The notes under the pieces: model-generated
Databases searched by the model: none
The model's input: the letters and a program-made list of their open reading frames with translations, nothing else
Told to the model about the DNA's origin: nothing
Position numbers and translations under genes: made by a program
Part shown: in pieces, positions 1 to 7,833 of the stretch
Position numbering within the stretch: position 1 is the first letter of the stretch
Layout of the letters: every line of letters begins with the position of its first letter
Assembly (NCBI RefSeq): GCF_900129495.1
Contig: NZ_FQVX01000001.1
Span: forward strand, 620,001 to 684,000
DNA: 64,000 bases
Origin: Geodermatophilus nigrescens
GTDB taxonomy: Bacteria > Actinomycetota > Actinomycetes > Mycobacteriales > Geodermatophilaceae
Direction of reading: 5' to 3'

Positions 1-532
1 CGCCGTTGTGCACCACGCGGGTGCGGCGGCGCAGCGCCGGCACGGCGCGCACGAGGACGTCCCGCGCGGCGCCGCTGTTGGCGACCACCGAGCGGGCCAG
101 CAGGACGGGGGCGTTGAGCAGCAGCGCGACCGGGCGCGGCAGGCCGTCCTCGGCCTCGTGCACGTGGCACAGCGCCGGGCGGCCGGCGAGGCGCGCGGCC
201 ACCAGCCACAGCGGCACGGTGACGGTGTTGACGTAGACCGCTCCGGGCCGCAGGTCGCGCAGCAGCGCGACCATCGCCGGCAGCGCGCGCAGCGAGCCGC
301 CCGCGAGCGCCAGGAGGCCGCGGGGCCGCAGCAGCGCCTTGCGCAGCACCGGGACCGGCAGGACGGTGACCTCCGCGCCGGCGGCGGCGAGGCGGGCGAC
401 GAGCGGGCCGGGCGCGGGCAGCGTCACGACGACCCGCCGGCCGGCCTCCACCAGCCCGGCGACGCTCTCGACGAGCTGCAGGTCCGAGCCGTACAGGTCG
501 GCCGACGGGTGGGCCACCAGGACGGTGCTCAC
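1..532 (-). CDS. glycosyltransferase family 4, N-terminal part (cut by window edge)
   Basis: About 177 residues of an open frame that runs off the left edge. It begins VLVAHPSADLYGSDLQ, the usual opening of GT-B glycosyltransferases (acceptor-side Rossmann domain), and continues with alternating strand and helix, HVHEAEDG near residue 135 and a SVVANSG segment typical of the interdomain region in GT4 enzymes. The nucleotide-sugar-binding C-terminal half lies outside the window. The GTG start at 532 overlaps the stop of the polymerase gene upstream by four bases (GTGA), so the two should be co-translated. In context it probably adds a sugar to the lipid-linked repeat unit on the cytoplasmic face. 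The fold is clear; donor and acceptor are not. Confidence 0.8.
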   Translation of the reverse strand, partial: MSTVLVAHPSADLYGSDLQLVESVAGLVEAGRRVVVTLPAPGPLVARLAAAGAEVTVLPVPVLRKALLRPRGLLALAGGSLRALPAMVALLRDLRPGAVYVNTVTVPLWLVAARLAGRPALCHVHEAEDGLPRPVALLLNAPVLLARSVVANSGAARDVLVRAVPALRRRTRVVHNG

Positions 533-1761
533 GCGGACTCCTCCCGGGGGCGGGTGCCGCGCTCGGCGGCGAGGGACACGGCGGCGAGCAGCAGGAACGC
601 CGGGGTGGCGTCGAACAGGCCGCTCTCGAGCAGGCTGCGGCCGGCGAGGAAGAGCAGCAGCCCGAGCAGCAGCGGGCGCAGCGGGCCGGTGGTGCGGCGC
701 GCGCCGGCCGCCGTCCACACCAGCCAGCCGGCGGCCACGACCAGCCCGAGCAGCCCGGCCTGGACGAACACCGACACCCAGCTGCTGTCCAGCGGCTGCT
801 CGGTCCACCACTGGCCGCGGACCCGGATGACCTTCACCGACAGGCCGCCGCCGAACACCGACTGCCACAGCGAGTCGGCCCAGGTGCGCGCCGCGCCCCA
901 CGCGACCATGCGCGACTCCAGGGTGCCGACGCCGTCGCCGTCGCGGCTGGCGAAGGCCCCGAGCAGACCGGTGCCGAGCGCCACGCAGGTGCCGGCCGCC
1001 GCCGCGAGCAGCCCGCCGACCACGGCCCACACCGGCGGGCGCCGCACGGCCGCGAGGACGACGGCGAGCCCGAGCAGGAGCATCGCCAGGCCGGTGCGCG
1101 AGCCGGTGGCCCAGACGACGCCGAGGGCGGCGACGACGGCCAGGCCGACCGGCCACCGCCCGCCGTCGCAGAACAGCCGCCAGGTGCCGACGAGGACGAC
1201 GACGCCGGCGAGCAGGGCGAGCTCGTTGGGCGCCAGCGGCGGCACGCCGCCGGCCAGCCGGCCGGTGGCGGCCGCCGACGGGAGCCCGGTGACCGCGGCC
1301 GCGGCGGCCACCAGGCCGCAGGCGCCGGCCAGGGACAGCAGCACCGACCGCGCGTCGGAGGACCGCATGAGCAGGAAGACGGCGAGCGCGACGACGACGA
1401 CCCGCCCGGCGACCATGCCGCCGGCGAGCGGCGTCCCGGCGGTCAGCGCCCCGAAGACCGAGCCGCCGAGCAGCGCCGCGAGCACCCACAGCGTGCCGGT
1501 GCCGACGCGGCTGCGCGGGCCGGCCGCCGCCGCGAGGAGGGCCAGCACCAGGGCCAGGGCGCTGATGGCGGCCTTGGCCAGCACGACCGGGTCCAGCGAC
1601 CCGGAGAAGTACGTCCCGCGGCGCCAGCCGACCGTGGCCGCGACCAGCAGGAGCGCGACCAGCAGCCGCCCGGCGGGCCGGCGCAGCAGCGGCGTCCGGG
1701 GCCCCCGGGCCGGGGCCGCCGCGGTCCCGGCCCCCGCGACCGGGAGCGCGGCGGCCGTCAC
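529..1761 (-). CDS. O-antigen ligase/polymerase-like membrane protein (Wzy type)
   Basis: 410 residues, almost entirely hydrophobic, with roughly ten to twelve membrane segments and short Arg-rich loops. The long external loop near residues 275-320 (LESRMVAWG, then WWTEQPLDSSW) and the following VFVQAGLLGL helix match the layout of the Wzy_C/O-antigen ligase family, which polymerises or ligates undecaprenyl-linked glycans at the outer face of the membrane. GTG start at 1761, seven bases after the Wzz stop; its own stop overlaps the next gene. A second polymerase-like gene lies at 27944, so the locus carries two. Family assignment rests on topology and context because these proteins diverge strongly in sequence. 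Confidence 0.75.
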   Translation of the reverse strand: MTAAALPVAGAGTAAAPARGPRTPLLRRPAGRLLVALLLVAATVGWRRGTYFSGSLDPVVLAKAAISALALVLALLAAAAGPRSRVGTGTLWVLAALLGGSVFGALTAGTPLAGGMVAGRVVVVALAVFLLMRSSDARSVLLSLAGACGLVAAAAAVTGLPSAAATGRLAGGVPPLAPNELALLAGVVVLVGTWRLFCDGGRWPVGLAVVAALGVVWATGSRTGLAMLLLGLAVVLAAVRRPPVWAVVGGLLAAAAGTCVALGTGLLGAFASRDGDGVGTLESRMVAWGAARTWADSLWQSVFGGGLSVKVIRVRGQWWTEQPLDSSWVSVFVQAGLLGLVVAAGWLVWTAAGARRTTGPLRPLLLGLLLFLAGRSLLESGLFDATPAFLLLAAVSLAAERGTRPREESA

Positions 1762-1765
1762 CGGA

Positions 1766-2953
1766 TCAGCGCCGCGGCCGCGCGCTGCCGGCGGCGGCCG
1801 GCTGCCGCTGCCCCGTGGCGGGCGCCTCGGGTGCGGCGGGCACGGCGGGCCGGGCGTCGGTGGGGGCGGCCGCCCGCGGGGTCCGGGTGCGCGGCACGAC
1901 GGCGAGGGTCGGGGCGGTCACGCCGGCGGCGGCGAGGATGGCCCGCATCTCCGCCAGCTCCGGGGCGGTGGTGCCGCCGGCCGGGATGACGAGCACGAGC
2001 GGCTGGCGCCCGTCGGCGGCGCGGCGCCACAGCCGCATCGGCGCCCGCGGGTCGGCGACCTCCAGGTGGACGCGCGCGCCGTCGGCCGGCCGCGACTCCC
2101 CGGGGCCGGTCACCACGGTCGGGGTGCCGCGCCCGGTGAGCAGCGCGGCGACCTCGCCGGCCAGGGCGCGGGCCGCCGGCACGCCGGGGAGCCCGGGGGA
2201 GGTGAGCACGGCGGTCACGGGCGCGTCCTCGGCGGCCAGCCGGAGCCGGCGGGCCAGCACGTCGGCCGGGCGCGCGGTGAGCGCGCCGGCCCGGCGGACG
2301 CGGTGGCCGGTGAGCACCTCGGTCCCGTCCCCGCCCCAGGCGGCGCGGACGTCGGCCGCGGTGAGCAGGCGGTCGTCGGTGCGGCTGCGCAGCACGGCCA
2401 AGGCGAGGCCGACGAACAGGCCGCCCAGGAGGCCGAGGGCCAGGATGTTGGTGACAGCCGGTGACGACGGCGCGGTGGGGACGGCGGCTGGGTCGGTCAC
2501 CGTCAGGGTCACCGGGCGGTTGCCCGACGACGGCGTCTCCAGGTCCTCGACGACGTCGGTGACCCGCTCGGCGACGGCGTCGGCGATCGCCGCGGCGGCC
2601 TCCGGGTCGCGGTCGGAGACGCTGATCTCCACCTGCGAGGTGTCGGCCGGGTTGGTCGCCTCGACGCGGGCGGCGAGCTCCGGGACGGTCAGGCCGAGCT
2701 CCAGGTCGTCGATGACCGGCTCGAGCACCGAGCGGCTCACCACGACGTCGGGGTAGCTCTTCACCCGCTGGGCGACGAACTGCCCGCTGTTGGGGATCGA
2801 GGGGGAGACCGCCACGAACACGCGGGCGGAGGCGGTGTAGGTCCGCGGCGTCACGGCGACGACGACCGTGGCCAGCAGGACGCCCAGCACCGTCACCCCG
2901 ACCCAGGTCCGCCAGTGGCCGCGCAGCGCGGCGAGGTAGTCGCGCAGTTCCAT
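1766..2953 (-). CDS. Wzz-type chain-length regulator with degenerate kinase-like domain
   Basis: 395 residues. Residues 1-190 are a classic Wzz domain: MELRDYLAALRGHW at the N-terminus, TM1 about 17-36, an extracytoplasmic region starting TYTASARVFV, a proline-rich stretch (VPTAPSSPAV) and TM2 about 168-188. The cytoplasmic part (244-355) follows the strand order of a bacterial tyrosine kinase: VTAVLTSPG, a helix, TPTVVTGPG, later PLVLVIPAGG. Where a Walker A GxGKTT is expected it reads GLPGVPA with no Lys, and no Tyr cluster follows. I infer a co-polymerase with a non-catalytic kinase-like tail. First gene of the minus-strand wzz-wzy-GT operon; ATG at 2953 preceded by a G-rich RBS. Confidence 0.85.
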   Translation of the reverse strand: MELRDYLAALRGHWRTWVGVTVLGVLLATVVVAVTPRTYTASARVFVAVSPSIPNSGQFVAQRVKSYPDVVVSRSVLEPVIDDLELGLTVPELAARVEATNPADTSQVEISVSDRDPEAAAAIADAVAERVTDVVEDLETPSSGNRPVTLTVTDPAAVPTAPSSPAVTNILALGLLGGLFVGLALAVLRSRTDDRLLTAADVRAAWGGDGTEVLTGHRVRRAGALTARPADVLARRLRLAAEDAPVTAVLTSPGLPGVPAARALAGEVAALLTGRGTPTVVTGPGESRPADGARVHLEVADPRAPMRLWRRAADGRQPLVLVIPAGGTTAPELAEMRAILAAAGVTAPTLAVVPRTRTPRAAAPTDARPAVPAAPEAPATGQRQPAAAGSARPRR

Positions 2954-3039
2954 GTCCGTCCCCCCGGGTGCCGCGCGGGCCCCGCCGGAGACCCGGGGCG
3001 CCGCGGGCCGGCGGCGCTCCGCCGGCTCTGCTCCCCGCG

Positions 3040-3045
3040 ACGCTA
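3040..3045 (-). promoter_or_regulatory. candidate -10 box for the wzz operon
   Basis: Reads TAGCGT on the minus strand, about 87 bases upstream of the wzz ATG, matching the actinobacterial TAnnnT -10 pattern. No convincing -35 box is visible. The rest of the 284-base divergent gap 2954-3237 shows only G/C-rich sequence apart from this box and the plus-strand elements listed next. Confidence 0.35.
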
Positions 3046-3157
3046 GGTGCGGTCCCGGGGCGCCGGACCCGGTCGGCCGGACGCCGTCATCCGTCCGGGG
3101 GAGACCGCCCCGCCGGGGGCCGGCGGTCGCCCACCCGATGGGGTGGACCTCGGCCGA

Positions 3158-3176
3158 CGGTCACGCTGAGTGACCG
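3158..3176. promoter_or_regulatory. inverted repeat, possible operator
   Basis: Perfect CGGTCAC-N5-GTGACCG dyad that ends nine bases before the TAGCGT -10 box at 3186, so it covers the place of a -35 element. That position suits a repressor or activator site controlling the cytidylyltransferase gene. The binding protein is unknown. Confidence 0.4.
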
Positions 3177-3185
3177 GAGTGGTCG

Positions 3186-3191
3186 TAGCGT
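3186..3191 (+). promoter_or_regulatory. candidate -10 box (TAGCGT) for cytidylyltransferase
   Basis: TAGCGT lies seven bases before an in-frame GTG at 3199 and 46 bases before the preferred ATG at 3238. Initiation just downstream would give either a leaderless GTG start or a 39-base leader carrying the GGGGGAGGGGA ribosome-binding site. Confidence 0.45.
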
Positions 3192-3237
3192 CCCGTCCGT
3201 GCCGCGGCTCGCGGCCTCAGGGGGAGGGGACCTCGAC

Positions 3238-3693
3238 ATGACGGTGATCGGCTACGCGCCCGGTGCCTACGACCTGTTCCACATCGGGCACCTGAACATC
3301 CTCCGGCACGCCGCCGCGCACTGCGACCGGCTGATCGCCGGCGTCGTCGCCGACGAGGTGCTGCTGGAGACCAAGGGCCGGCTGCCGGTCATCCCGCTCG
3401 CCGAGCGCATGGAGATCGTCGCGAGCCTGCGCTGCGTCGACGCCGTCCACGCCGAGACCGTCCCCGACAAGCTCGACACCTGGCGCGAGGTCGGGTTCGA
3501 CGTGATCTTCAAGGGCGACGACTGGCGCGGGACGGCCAAGGGCCGGCGCCTCGAGCGCGACTTCGCCTCGGTCGGCGTCGAGGTCCGGTACTTCCCGTAC
3601 ACGATGCACACGTCGAGCACCGTGCTGCGCCGGGCGCTGTCCGCCATCGAGGCCGGCGAGGCCGGCGTGCGCGCCGCCGCCCTCACCTCCTGA
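3238..3693 (+). CDS. cytidylyltransferase-like protein (TagD/glycerol-3-phosphate type)
   Basis: 151 residues, the normal length of the single-domain nucleotidyltransferase family that couples CTP to a polyol or sugar phosphate. Visible motifs are the HxGH signature HIGH at 15-18, the Lys-Gly pair after it (46-47), ERMEIV at 56-61, KGDDWRG at 92-98 and TSSTVL at 125-130, the counterpart of the family's STT(K/D)I motif. The start was set at the ATG with a strong G-rich RBS eight bases upstream; an in-frame GTG at 3199 is possible. It probably supplies a CDP-activated building block for envelope polymer, but the substrate cannot be read from sequence. Confidence 0.85.
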   Translation: MTVIGYAPGAYDLFHIGHLNILRHAAAHCDRLIAGVVADEVLLETKGRLPVIPLAERMEIVASLRCVDAVHAETVPDKLDTWREVGFDVIFKGDDWRGTAKGRRLERDFASVGVEVRYFPYTMHTSSTVLRRALSAIEAGEAGVRAAALTS

Positions 3694-3787
3694 CGCCGCC
3701 GCGGGCCGGGGCCTCCCGCACCCGGCCGCGGCGCACCCATACTGCGCACCGTCCGCGCGCGGGCCGCGCGGCGGGAGGAGGCGGCCG

Positions 3788-5023
3788 GTGTACGCCAGCG
3801 TGCGTGACGTCCCGGCGACCGGGACGCCCGGCACCGGCAGCAGGCGGGTCGGCGGGACGGTCCTCGCCCTCGGCACGGTCAGCCTGCTCACCGACGTCTC
3901 CTCGGAGATGGTCGCGGCGGTCCTGCCGGTCTACCTGACGCTGACCCTGGGGCTCTCACCGCTCGCCTTCGGCGTCGTCGACGGCCTGTACCAGGGGACG
4001 TCGGTGCTCGTGCGGCTCGGCGCCGCGGCGGCGGCCGACCGGTGGCGCCGGCCCAAGGCCACCGCCGTGCTGGGCTACGGCCTGTCGGCGCTGTGCAAGC
4101 TCGGGTTGGTCGTGGCCTCCGGCGCGGCGGCCATCGGCGCCGTCCTCGCCGCCGACCGCACCGGCAAGGGCCTGCGCACCGCGCCGCGGGACGCGCTCAT
4201 CGCCGCCGCCTCCCCGCCGGGGGGCCTGGGCCGGGCGTTCGGCGTGCACCGCGCGATGGACACCACCGGCGCCCTGCTCGGCCCGCTCGTCGCCGTCGCC
4301 CTCCTGCTGTGGCTGCCCGGCGACTACGACAGCCTCTTCCTGGTCAGCGCGGTCTTCGCCGTCCTCGGCCTGGCCGTGCTGGTCACCTTCGTCCCCGAGC
4401 GCACCCGGGTGGCCGGGGCGCCGCCGGTCCGCTGGCGGCAGGTGACCGCCCTGCTCGCCGACCGGCCCGTGCGGCGGGTGGCCGCGGCCGGTGCCGTCCT
4501 CGGCCTGCTCACCGTCACGGACGGTTTCGCCTACCTGCTGCTGCGCGAGCGCGGCGCGGTCGAGGCGGCGCTGTTCCCGCTGCTGTTCGTCGGCACCGCC
4601 GGGGTGTACCTGCTGCTCGCCGTCCCGCTGGGCCGGCTGGCCGACCGCGTCGGCCGCGTGCCGGTGCTCCTCGCCGGACACGCCGCGCTGCTGCCGGCCT
4701 ACGGGGGCCTGCTGCTGCTCCCGGACGCCGGGCCGTGGCTGGTCGCGCTCGTCGTCGGGGCGCTCGGCGTGTACTACGCGGCCACCGACGGAGTGCTCGC
4801 CGCGCTGGCCGCGGAGCTGTCGCCGGAGGACGTGCGGACGTCGGGCATCGCGCTGGTGCAGACGGCGGTCGCGGCCGGCCGGTCGGCGTCGGCGGTGCTC
4901 TTCGGCCTGCTGTGGACCGCCTCGGGGCAGTGGCCGGCGCTGGCCGCGTTCGCCGTCGCCCTCGCCGTCGCGCTGCCGGCCGTCCGGTGGTCGCTGCGCG
5001 GCCTGCAGCGGGTGGCGGCGTGA
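3788..5023 (+). CDS. MFS transporter
   Basis: 411 residues with about twelve predicted membrane helices. After a short cytoplasmic tail it reads LTDVSSEMVAAVLPVYLT, and between helices 4 and 5 it carries DRTGKGLRTAPRDALI, a hallmark of one MFS_1 subgroup; GRLADRVGRVPVL later is the second-half counterpart of the conserved loop 2-3 motif. GTG start at 3788 follows a GGGAGGAGG RBS. The stop overlaps the next gene by four bases (GTGA), linking it with a membrane-anchored propeller protein. Substrate unknown; it may export something for the polysaccharide locus or simply be a resident neighbour. Confidence 0.85.
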   Translation: MYASVRDVPATGTPGTGSRRVGGTVLALGTVSLLTDVSSEMVAAVLPVYLTLTLGLSPLAFGVVDGLYQGTSVLVRLGAAAAADRWRRPKATAVLGYGLSALCKLGLVVASGAAAIGAVLAADRTGKGLRTAPRDALIAAASPPGGLGRAFGVHRAMDTTGALLGPLVAVALLLWLPGDYDSLFLVSAVFAVLGLAVLVTFVPERTRVAGAPPVRWRQVTALLADRPVRRVAAAGAVLGLLTVTDGFAYLLLRERGAVEAALFPLLFVGTAGVYLLLAVPLGRLADRVGRVPVLLAGHAALLPAYGGLLLLPDAGPWLVALVVGALGVYYAATDGVLAALAAELSPEDVRTSGIALVQTAVAAGRSASAVLFGLLWTASGQWPALAAFAVALAVALPAVRWSLRGLQRVAA

Positions 5024-6084
5024 CCGGCGACCGGGGCCGCGCCGCGCCCGCCCGCCGCCGGCTGCTCGTGTTCCTCGCCGTCGTGGCGCTCTGCGTCGGC
5101 GGCACGGTGACCTACCTCCTCGTGCAGCGGCAGGGCGACGTCGAGGCCGCGGCCGCGGCGGCGGCGGACGAGGCCGGGCGCGAGCGGCTCGCCGTCGCGG
5201 ACGTCCAGGCCGTGCCGCACGTCGTCGTCCGCAGCACCGAGCCGGGCCCGTCGTCGGGCTCCGTCGCGCTGGTGCCGCTCGACGACCCCGCGGGGCCCCG
5301 GGCGGTCCTCGACCTCGCGTGCGACCGGGTGGCCGCCGCGCGCGGGGCCGCCGTCTGCCTGCAGACGCTGCCCGGGATCGTGCCCGCGTACCGCGCCGTC
5401 TTCCTCGACGGCGAGTACCGGGAGACCGGCTCGGCCGACCTCCCCGGCCTCCCCAGCCGGGCCCGGGTCTCCGCGGAGGGCAGCTACGCGGCGACGACGG
5501 TCTTCGTCACCGGGCACGCCTACACCGACGCCCAGTTCTCCACGGAGACGGTGGTGACCGACCTCCGCGACGGCGACCCGACGCCGCTCGGGAACCTGGA
5601 GTCCTGGACGGCGACGTGGGCCGACGGCACCCGGGTGGACGCCGAGGACCGCAACTTCTGGGGCGTGTCCTTCGTCGGGGACGGGCCGGGGTTCTACGCG
5701 ACGCTCGGCACGGGCGGTGCCCGCCACCTCGTCCGGGGCGACGCCGACGAGCGGACGCTGACCGTGGTCGCCGAGGACGGCGCCTGCCCCTCCGTGTCGC
5801 CGGACGGGTCGACGGTCGTCATGAAGGAGACCGACCCCGTCTCCCGGGCGGCCGTCCTGACCGCCTACGACGTGAGCACAGGCGAGCGGACCCGGATGGC
5901 CGAGGGGCGCGCCGTCGACGACCAGGTGGCCTGGTGGGGCGACCGCGTCCTGTACGGCGTCGGCAGCGGTCTGGCGGACAGCGGGGCAGCGGACGTGTGG
6001 GTGGCGGATCCCCTGGGAGGCGGACAGCCGGCCATCCTGGTCCCGGACGCCTCGTCACCGTCCGTCGTCCTCCCCGGGAACTGA
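5020..6084 (+). CDS. membrane-anchored beta-propeller-like protein
   Basis: 354 residues: Arg-rich cytoplasmic start, one membrane segment at about 13-32, an Ala-rich stalk, then an extracytoplasmic domain with repeated four-strand patterns such as CPSVSPDGSTVVMKETD, similar to TolB/WD40-type propellers. No catalytic motif is visible. It shares a GTGA overlap with the MFS gene, so the two products are probably made together; it could be a sensor or accessory subunit of that transporter. No named family is recognised. Confidence 0.65.
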   Translation: MTGDRGRAAPARRRLLVFLAVVALCVGGTVTYLLVQRQGDVEAAAAAAADEAGRERLAVADVQAVPHVVVRSTEPGPSSGSVALVPLDDPAGPRAVLDLACDRVAAARGAAVCLQTLPGIVPAYRAVFLDGEYRETGSADLPGLPSRARVSAEGSYAATTVFVTGHAYTDAQFSTETVVTDLRDGDPTPLGNLESWTATWADGTRVDAEDRNFWGVSFVGDGPGFYATLGTGGARHLVRGDADERTLTVVAEDGACPSVSPDGSTVVMKETDPVSRAAVLTAYDVSTGERTRMAEGRAVDDQVAWWGDRVLYGVGSGLADSGAADVWVADPLGGGQPAILVPDASSPSVVLPGN

Positions 6085-6135
6085 TCCGTCCTGGGCGTCG
6101 TCACGCTCTGTTCGGCATCCGCGACGCGGCAGGAG

Positions 6136-6147
6136 GGACCTAGGTCC
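6136..6147. promoter_or_regulatory. 12-bp palindrome upstream of priming transferase
   Basis: GGACCTAGGTCC is a perfect palindrome about 170 bases before the GTG of the sugar transferase, inside the 234-base gap 6085-6318. It may be an operator. No clear sigma-70 promoter is recognised in this gap. Confidence 0.25.
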
Positions 6148-6318
6148 TGACCAGCAGATTCGGCGCGCAGAGGGGTTGCGCTGCGTCACCCGTCTCTGGT
6201 TGCTTGTGCCGCGCTTCGGTGAGCGGACCCGACCACACGGTCGCTGTCCGTACGCGGGAGGAACGGGGATGGCGCGTCGTCGTCCCCTGCCGACCTGAGC
6301 AGACAGGGGGCGGTCACC

Positions 6319-7833
6319 GTGCTCCACGACTCCCGCGAGCAGGACCGCTCCGGTGCCGCCGGCGCCGGCCTCCGGATCCACGCCGACCGCGTGCGGCGGC
6401 AGGAGCAGGACGACAGCGGCGGGCGCCGGCCGGCTCCCGGCTGGCTGCGCCGGTACCGGCGGGCAACCGTCGTCTCCGACGTGCTCGCCGCCGCGCTCGC
6501 CGGGGCGACCGCGCAGGTGCTGCGCTTCGGCACGGAGGTCGTCCCCTCGACGACGCTCCTGGTCACCGGGGTCTTCCCCGTGGTCTGGGTGGCCGTGGTG
6601 ATGCTGGCGGGCGGGCACCGTGCCGCGCACCTCGGCACCGGCACGGAGGAGTACCGGGCGGTGATCCGGGCCGGCGTGGGCTGCCTGGCGCTCATCGCGG
6701 TCGTCTCCTACGCCTTCGCGCTGCAGCTCTCCCGCGGGCTGGTCGTCGTGGCCCTGCCGGGCGCGGTCGTCCTCAGCGCGGTCGGCCGGCACGTGCTGCG
6801 ACGGGTCGTGCACCGGCTGAGGGCCGGTGGCCGCTGCCTGCGCACCGTCGTCGCCGTCGGCCGGTCGAACGCCGTCGCCGACCTCGTGCGGCAGCTCGAC
6901 CACGACAGCCACTGCGGCATGGCCGTCGTCGCGGCCTGCGTCCCCGACCGCTCGCCGACCGGTGCGCTGGTCGACACCGGGGTCCCTGTCGAGGGGGACC
7001 TGCGGTCGGCGGCCGAGGTCGCCCGCCGGCTCGACGTCGACGCCGTCGCGGTCACCAGCTCCAGCGAGACGGCGGCGGTCTACCTCCGGCGTCTGTCCTG
7101 GGAGCTCGAGGGCAGCGGCATCGAGCTGCTCGTGGCGCCCGGCCTCATGGAGGTCGCGGGCCCGCGGATGCACGTGCGCCCCTTCATCGGACTGCCTCTC
7201 GTGCACGTCGAGGAGCCGGTGTTCACCGGCCCCAAACGGTTGGTCAAGGAGCTGATCGACCGCTCGGGCGCCGCCGTCGCCCTCGTCCTGGTGCTGCCCG
7301 TGCTGCTCGCGGCGGCGGTCGCCATCCGGCTGGACAGCCCCGGTCCGGTGCTGTTCCGCCAGGTGCGGGTCGGCCGGGACGGGCGCACCTTCCCGATGCT
7401 GAAGTTCCGCACGATGGTGGCCGACGCCGAGCAGCGCCGAGGCGAGCTGGCCGACCGCAACCGCTGCGGCGACGGGCCGATGTTCAAGGTCGCCGACGAC
7501 CCGCGGATCACCCGGGTCGGGCGGGTGCTGCGCCGCCACTCGATCGACGAGCTGCCGCAGTTCGTCGACGTGCTGCTGGGGCACATGTCGCTGGTCGGGC
7601 CGCGGCCCCCGCTGCCGGACGAGGTGGCCCTCTACGACGACTCGGTCGCCCGGCGGCTGCTGGTGAAGCCGGGGCTGACCGGGCTGTGGCAGGTGTCGGG
7701 CCGCAGCGACCTCTCGTGGGACGAGGCCGTGCGGCTGGACCTGCGCTACGTCGAGAACTGGTCCCTGGCACTGGACCTGCAGATCATCTGGAAGACCTTC
7801 CGGGCCGTGGCCCGGCCGCTGGGGGCGTACTGA
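6319..7833 (+). CDS. exopolysaccharide priming glycosyl-1-phosphate transferase (WbaP/CpsE-like)
   Basis: 504 residues. It starts repeat-unit synthesis by moving a sugar-1-phosphate from a nucleotide sugar to undecaprenyl phosphate. Four or so N-terminal membrane helices (about 45-150) are followed by a Rossmann-like domain (about 165-280) and the bacterial sugar transferase domain (about 305-504). The signature runs are all present: LFRQVRVGRDGRTFPMLKFR, then RTMVADAE, the block LRRHSIDELPQF, LVGPRPPLP, and LLVKPGLTGLWQVSGRSDL. The GTG at 6319 follows AGACAGGGGGCGG. The stop overlaps the ATG of the giant DUF4082 gene (TGATG), so the two are translationally coupled. This is the best marker that the region is a Wzx/Wzy polysaccharide locus. 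Confidence 0.95.
   Translation: MLHDSREQDRSGAAGAGLRIHADRVRRQEQDDSGGRRPAPGWLRRYRRATVVSDVLAAALAGATAQVLRFGTEVVPSTTLLVTGVFPVVWVAVVMLAGGHRAAHLGTGTEEYRAVIRAGVGCLALIAVVSYAFALQLSRGLVVVALPGAVVLSAVGRHVLRRVVHRLRAGGRCLRTVVAVGRSNAVADLVRQLDHDSHCGMAVVAACVPDRSPTGALVDTGVPVEGDLRSAAEVARRLDVDAVAVTSSSETAAVYLRRLSWELEGSGIELLVAPGLMEVAGPRMHVRPFIGLPLVHVEEPVFTGPKRLVKELIDRSGAAVALVLVLPVLLAAAVAIRLDSPGPVLFRQVRVGRDGRTFPMLKFRTMVADAEQRRGELADRNRCGDGPMFKVADDPRITRVGRVLRRHSIDELPQFVDVLLGHMSLVGPRPPLPDEVALYDDSVARRLLVKPGLTGLWQVSGRSDLSWDEAVRLDLRYVENWSLALDLQIIWKTFRAVARPLGAY

Noticed and set aside
3199-3237. Leaderless GTG start 13 codons upstream for the cytidylyltransferase
   Set aside because: Box spacing fits, but the ATG at 3238 has a strong RBS and starts exactly at the family's first strand. 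Kept only as an alternative.
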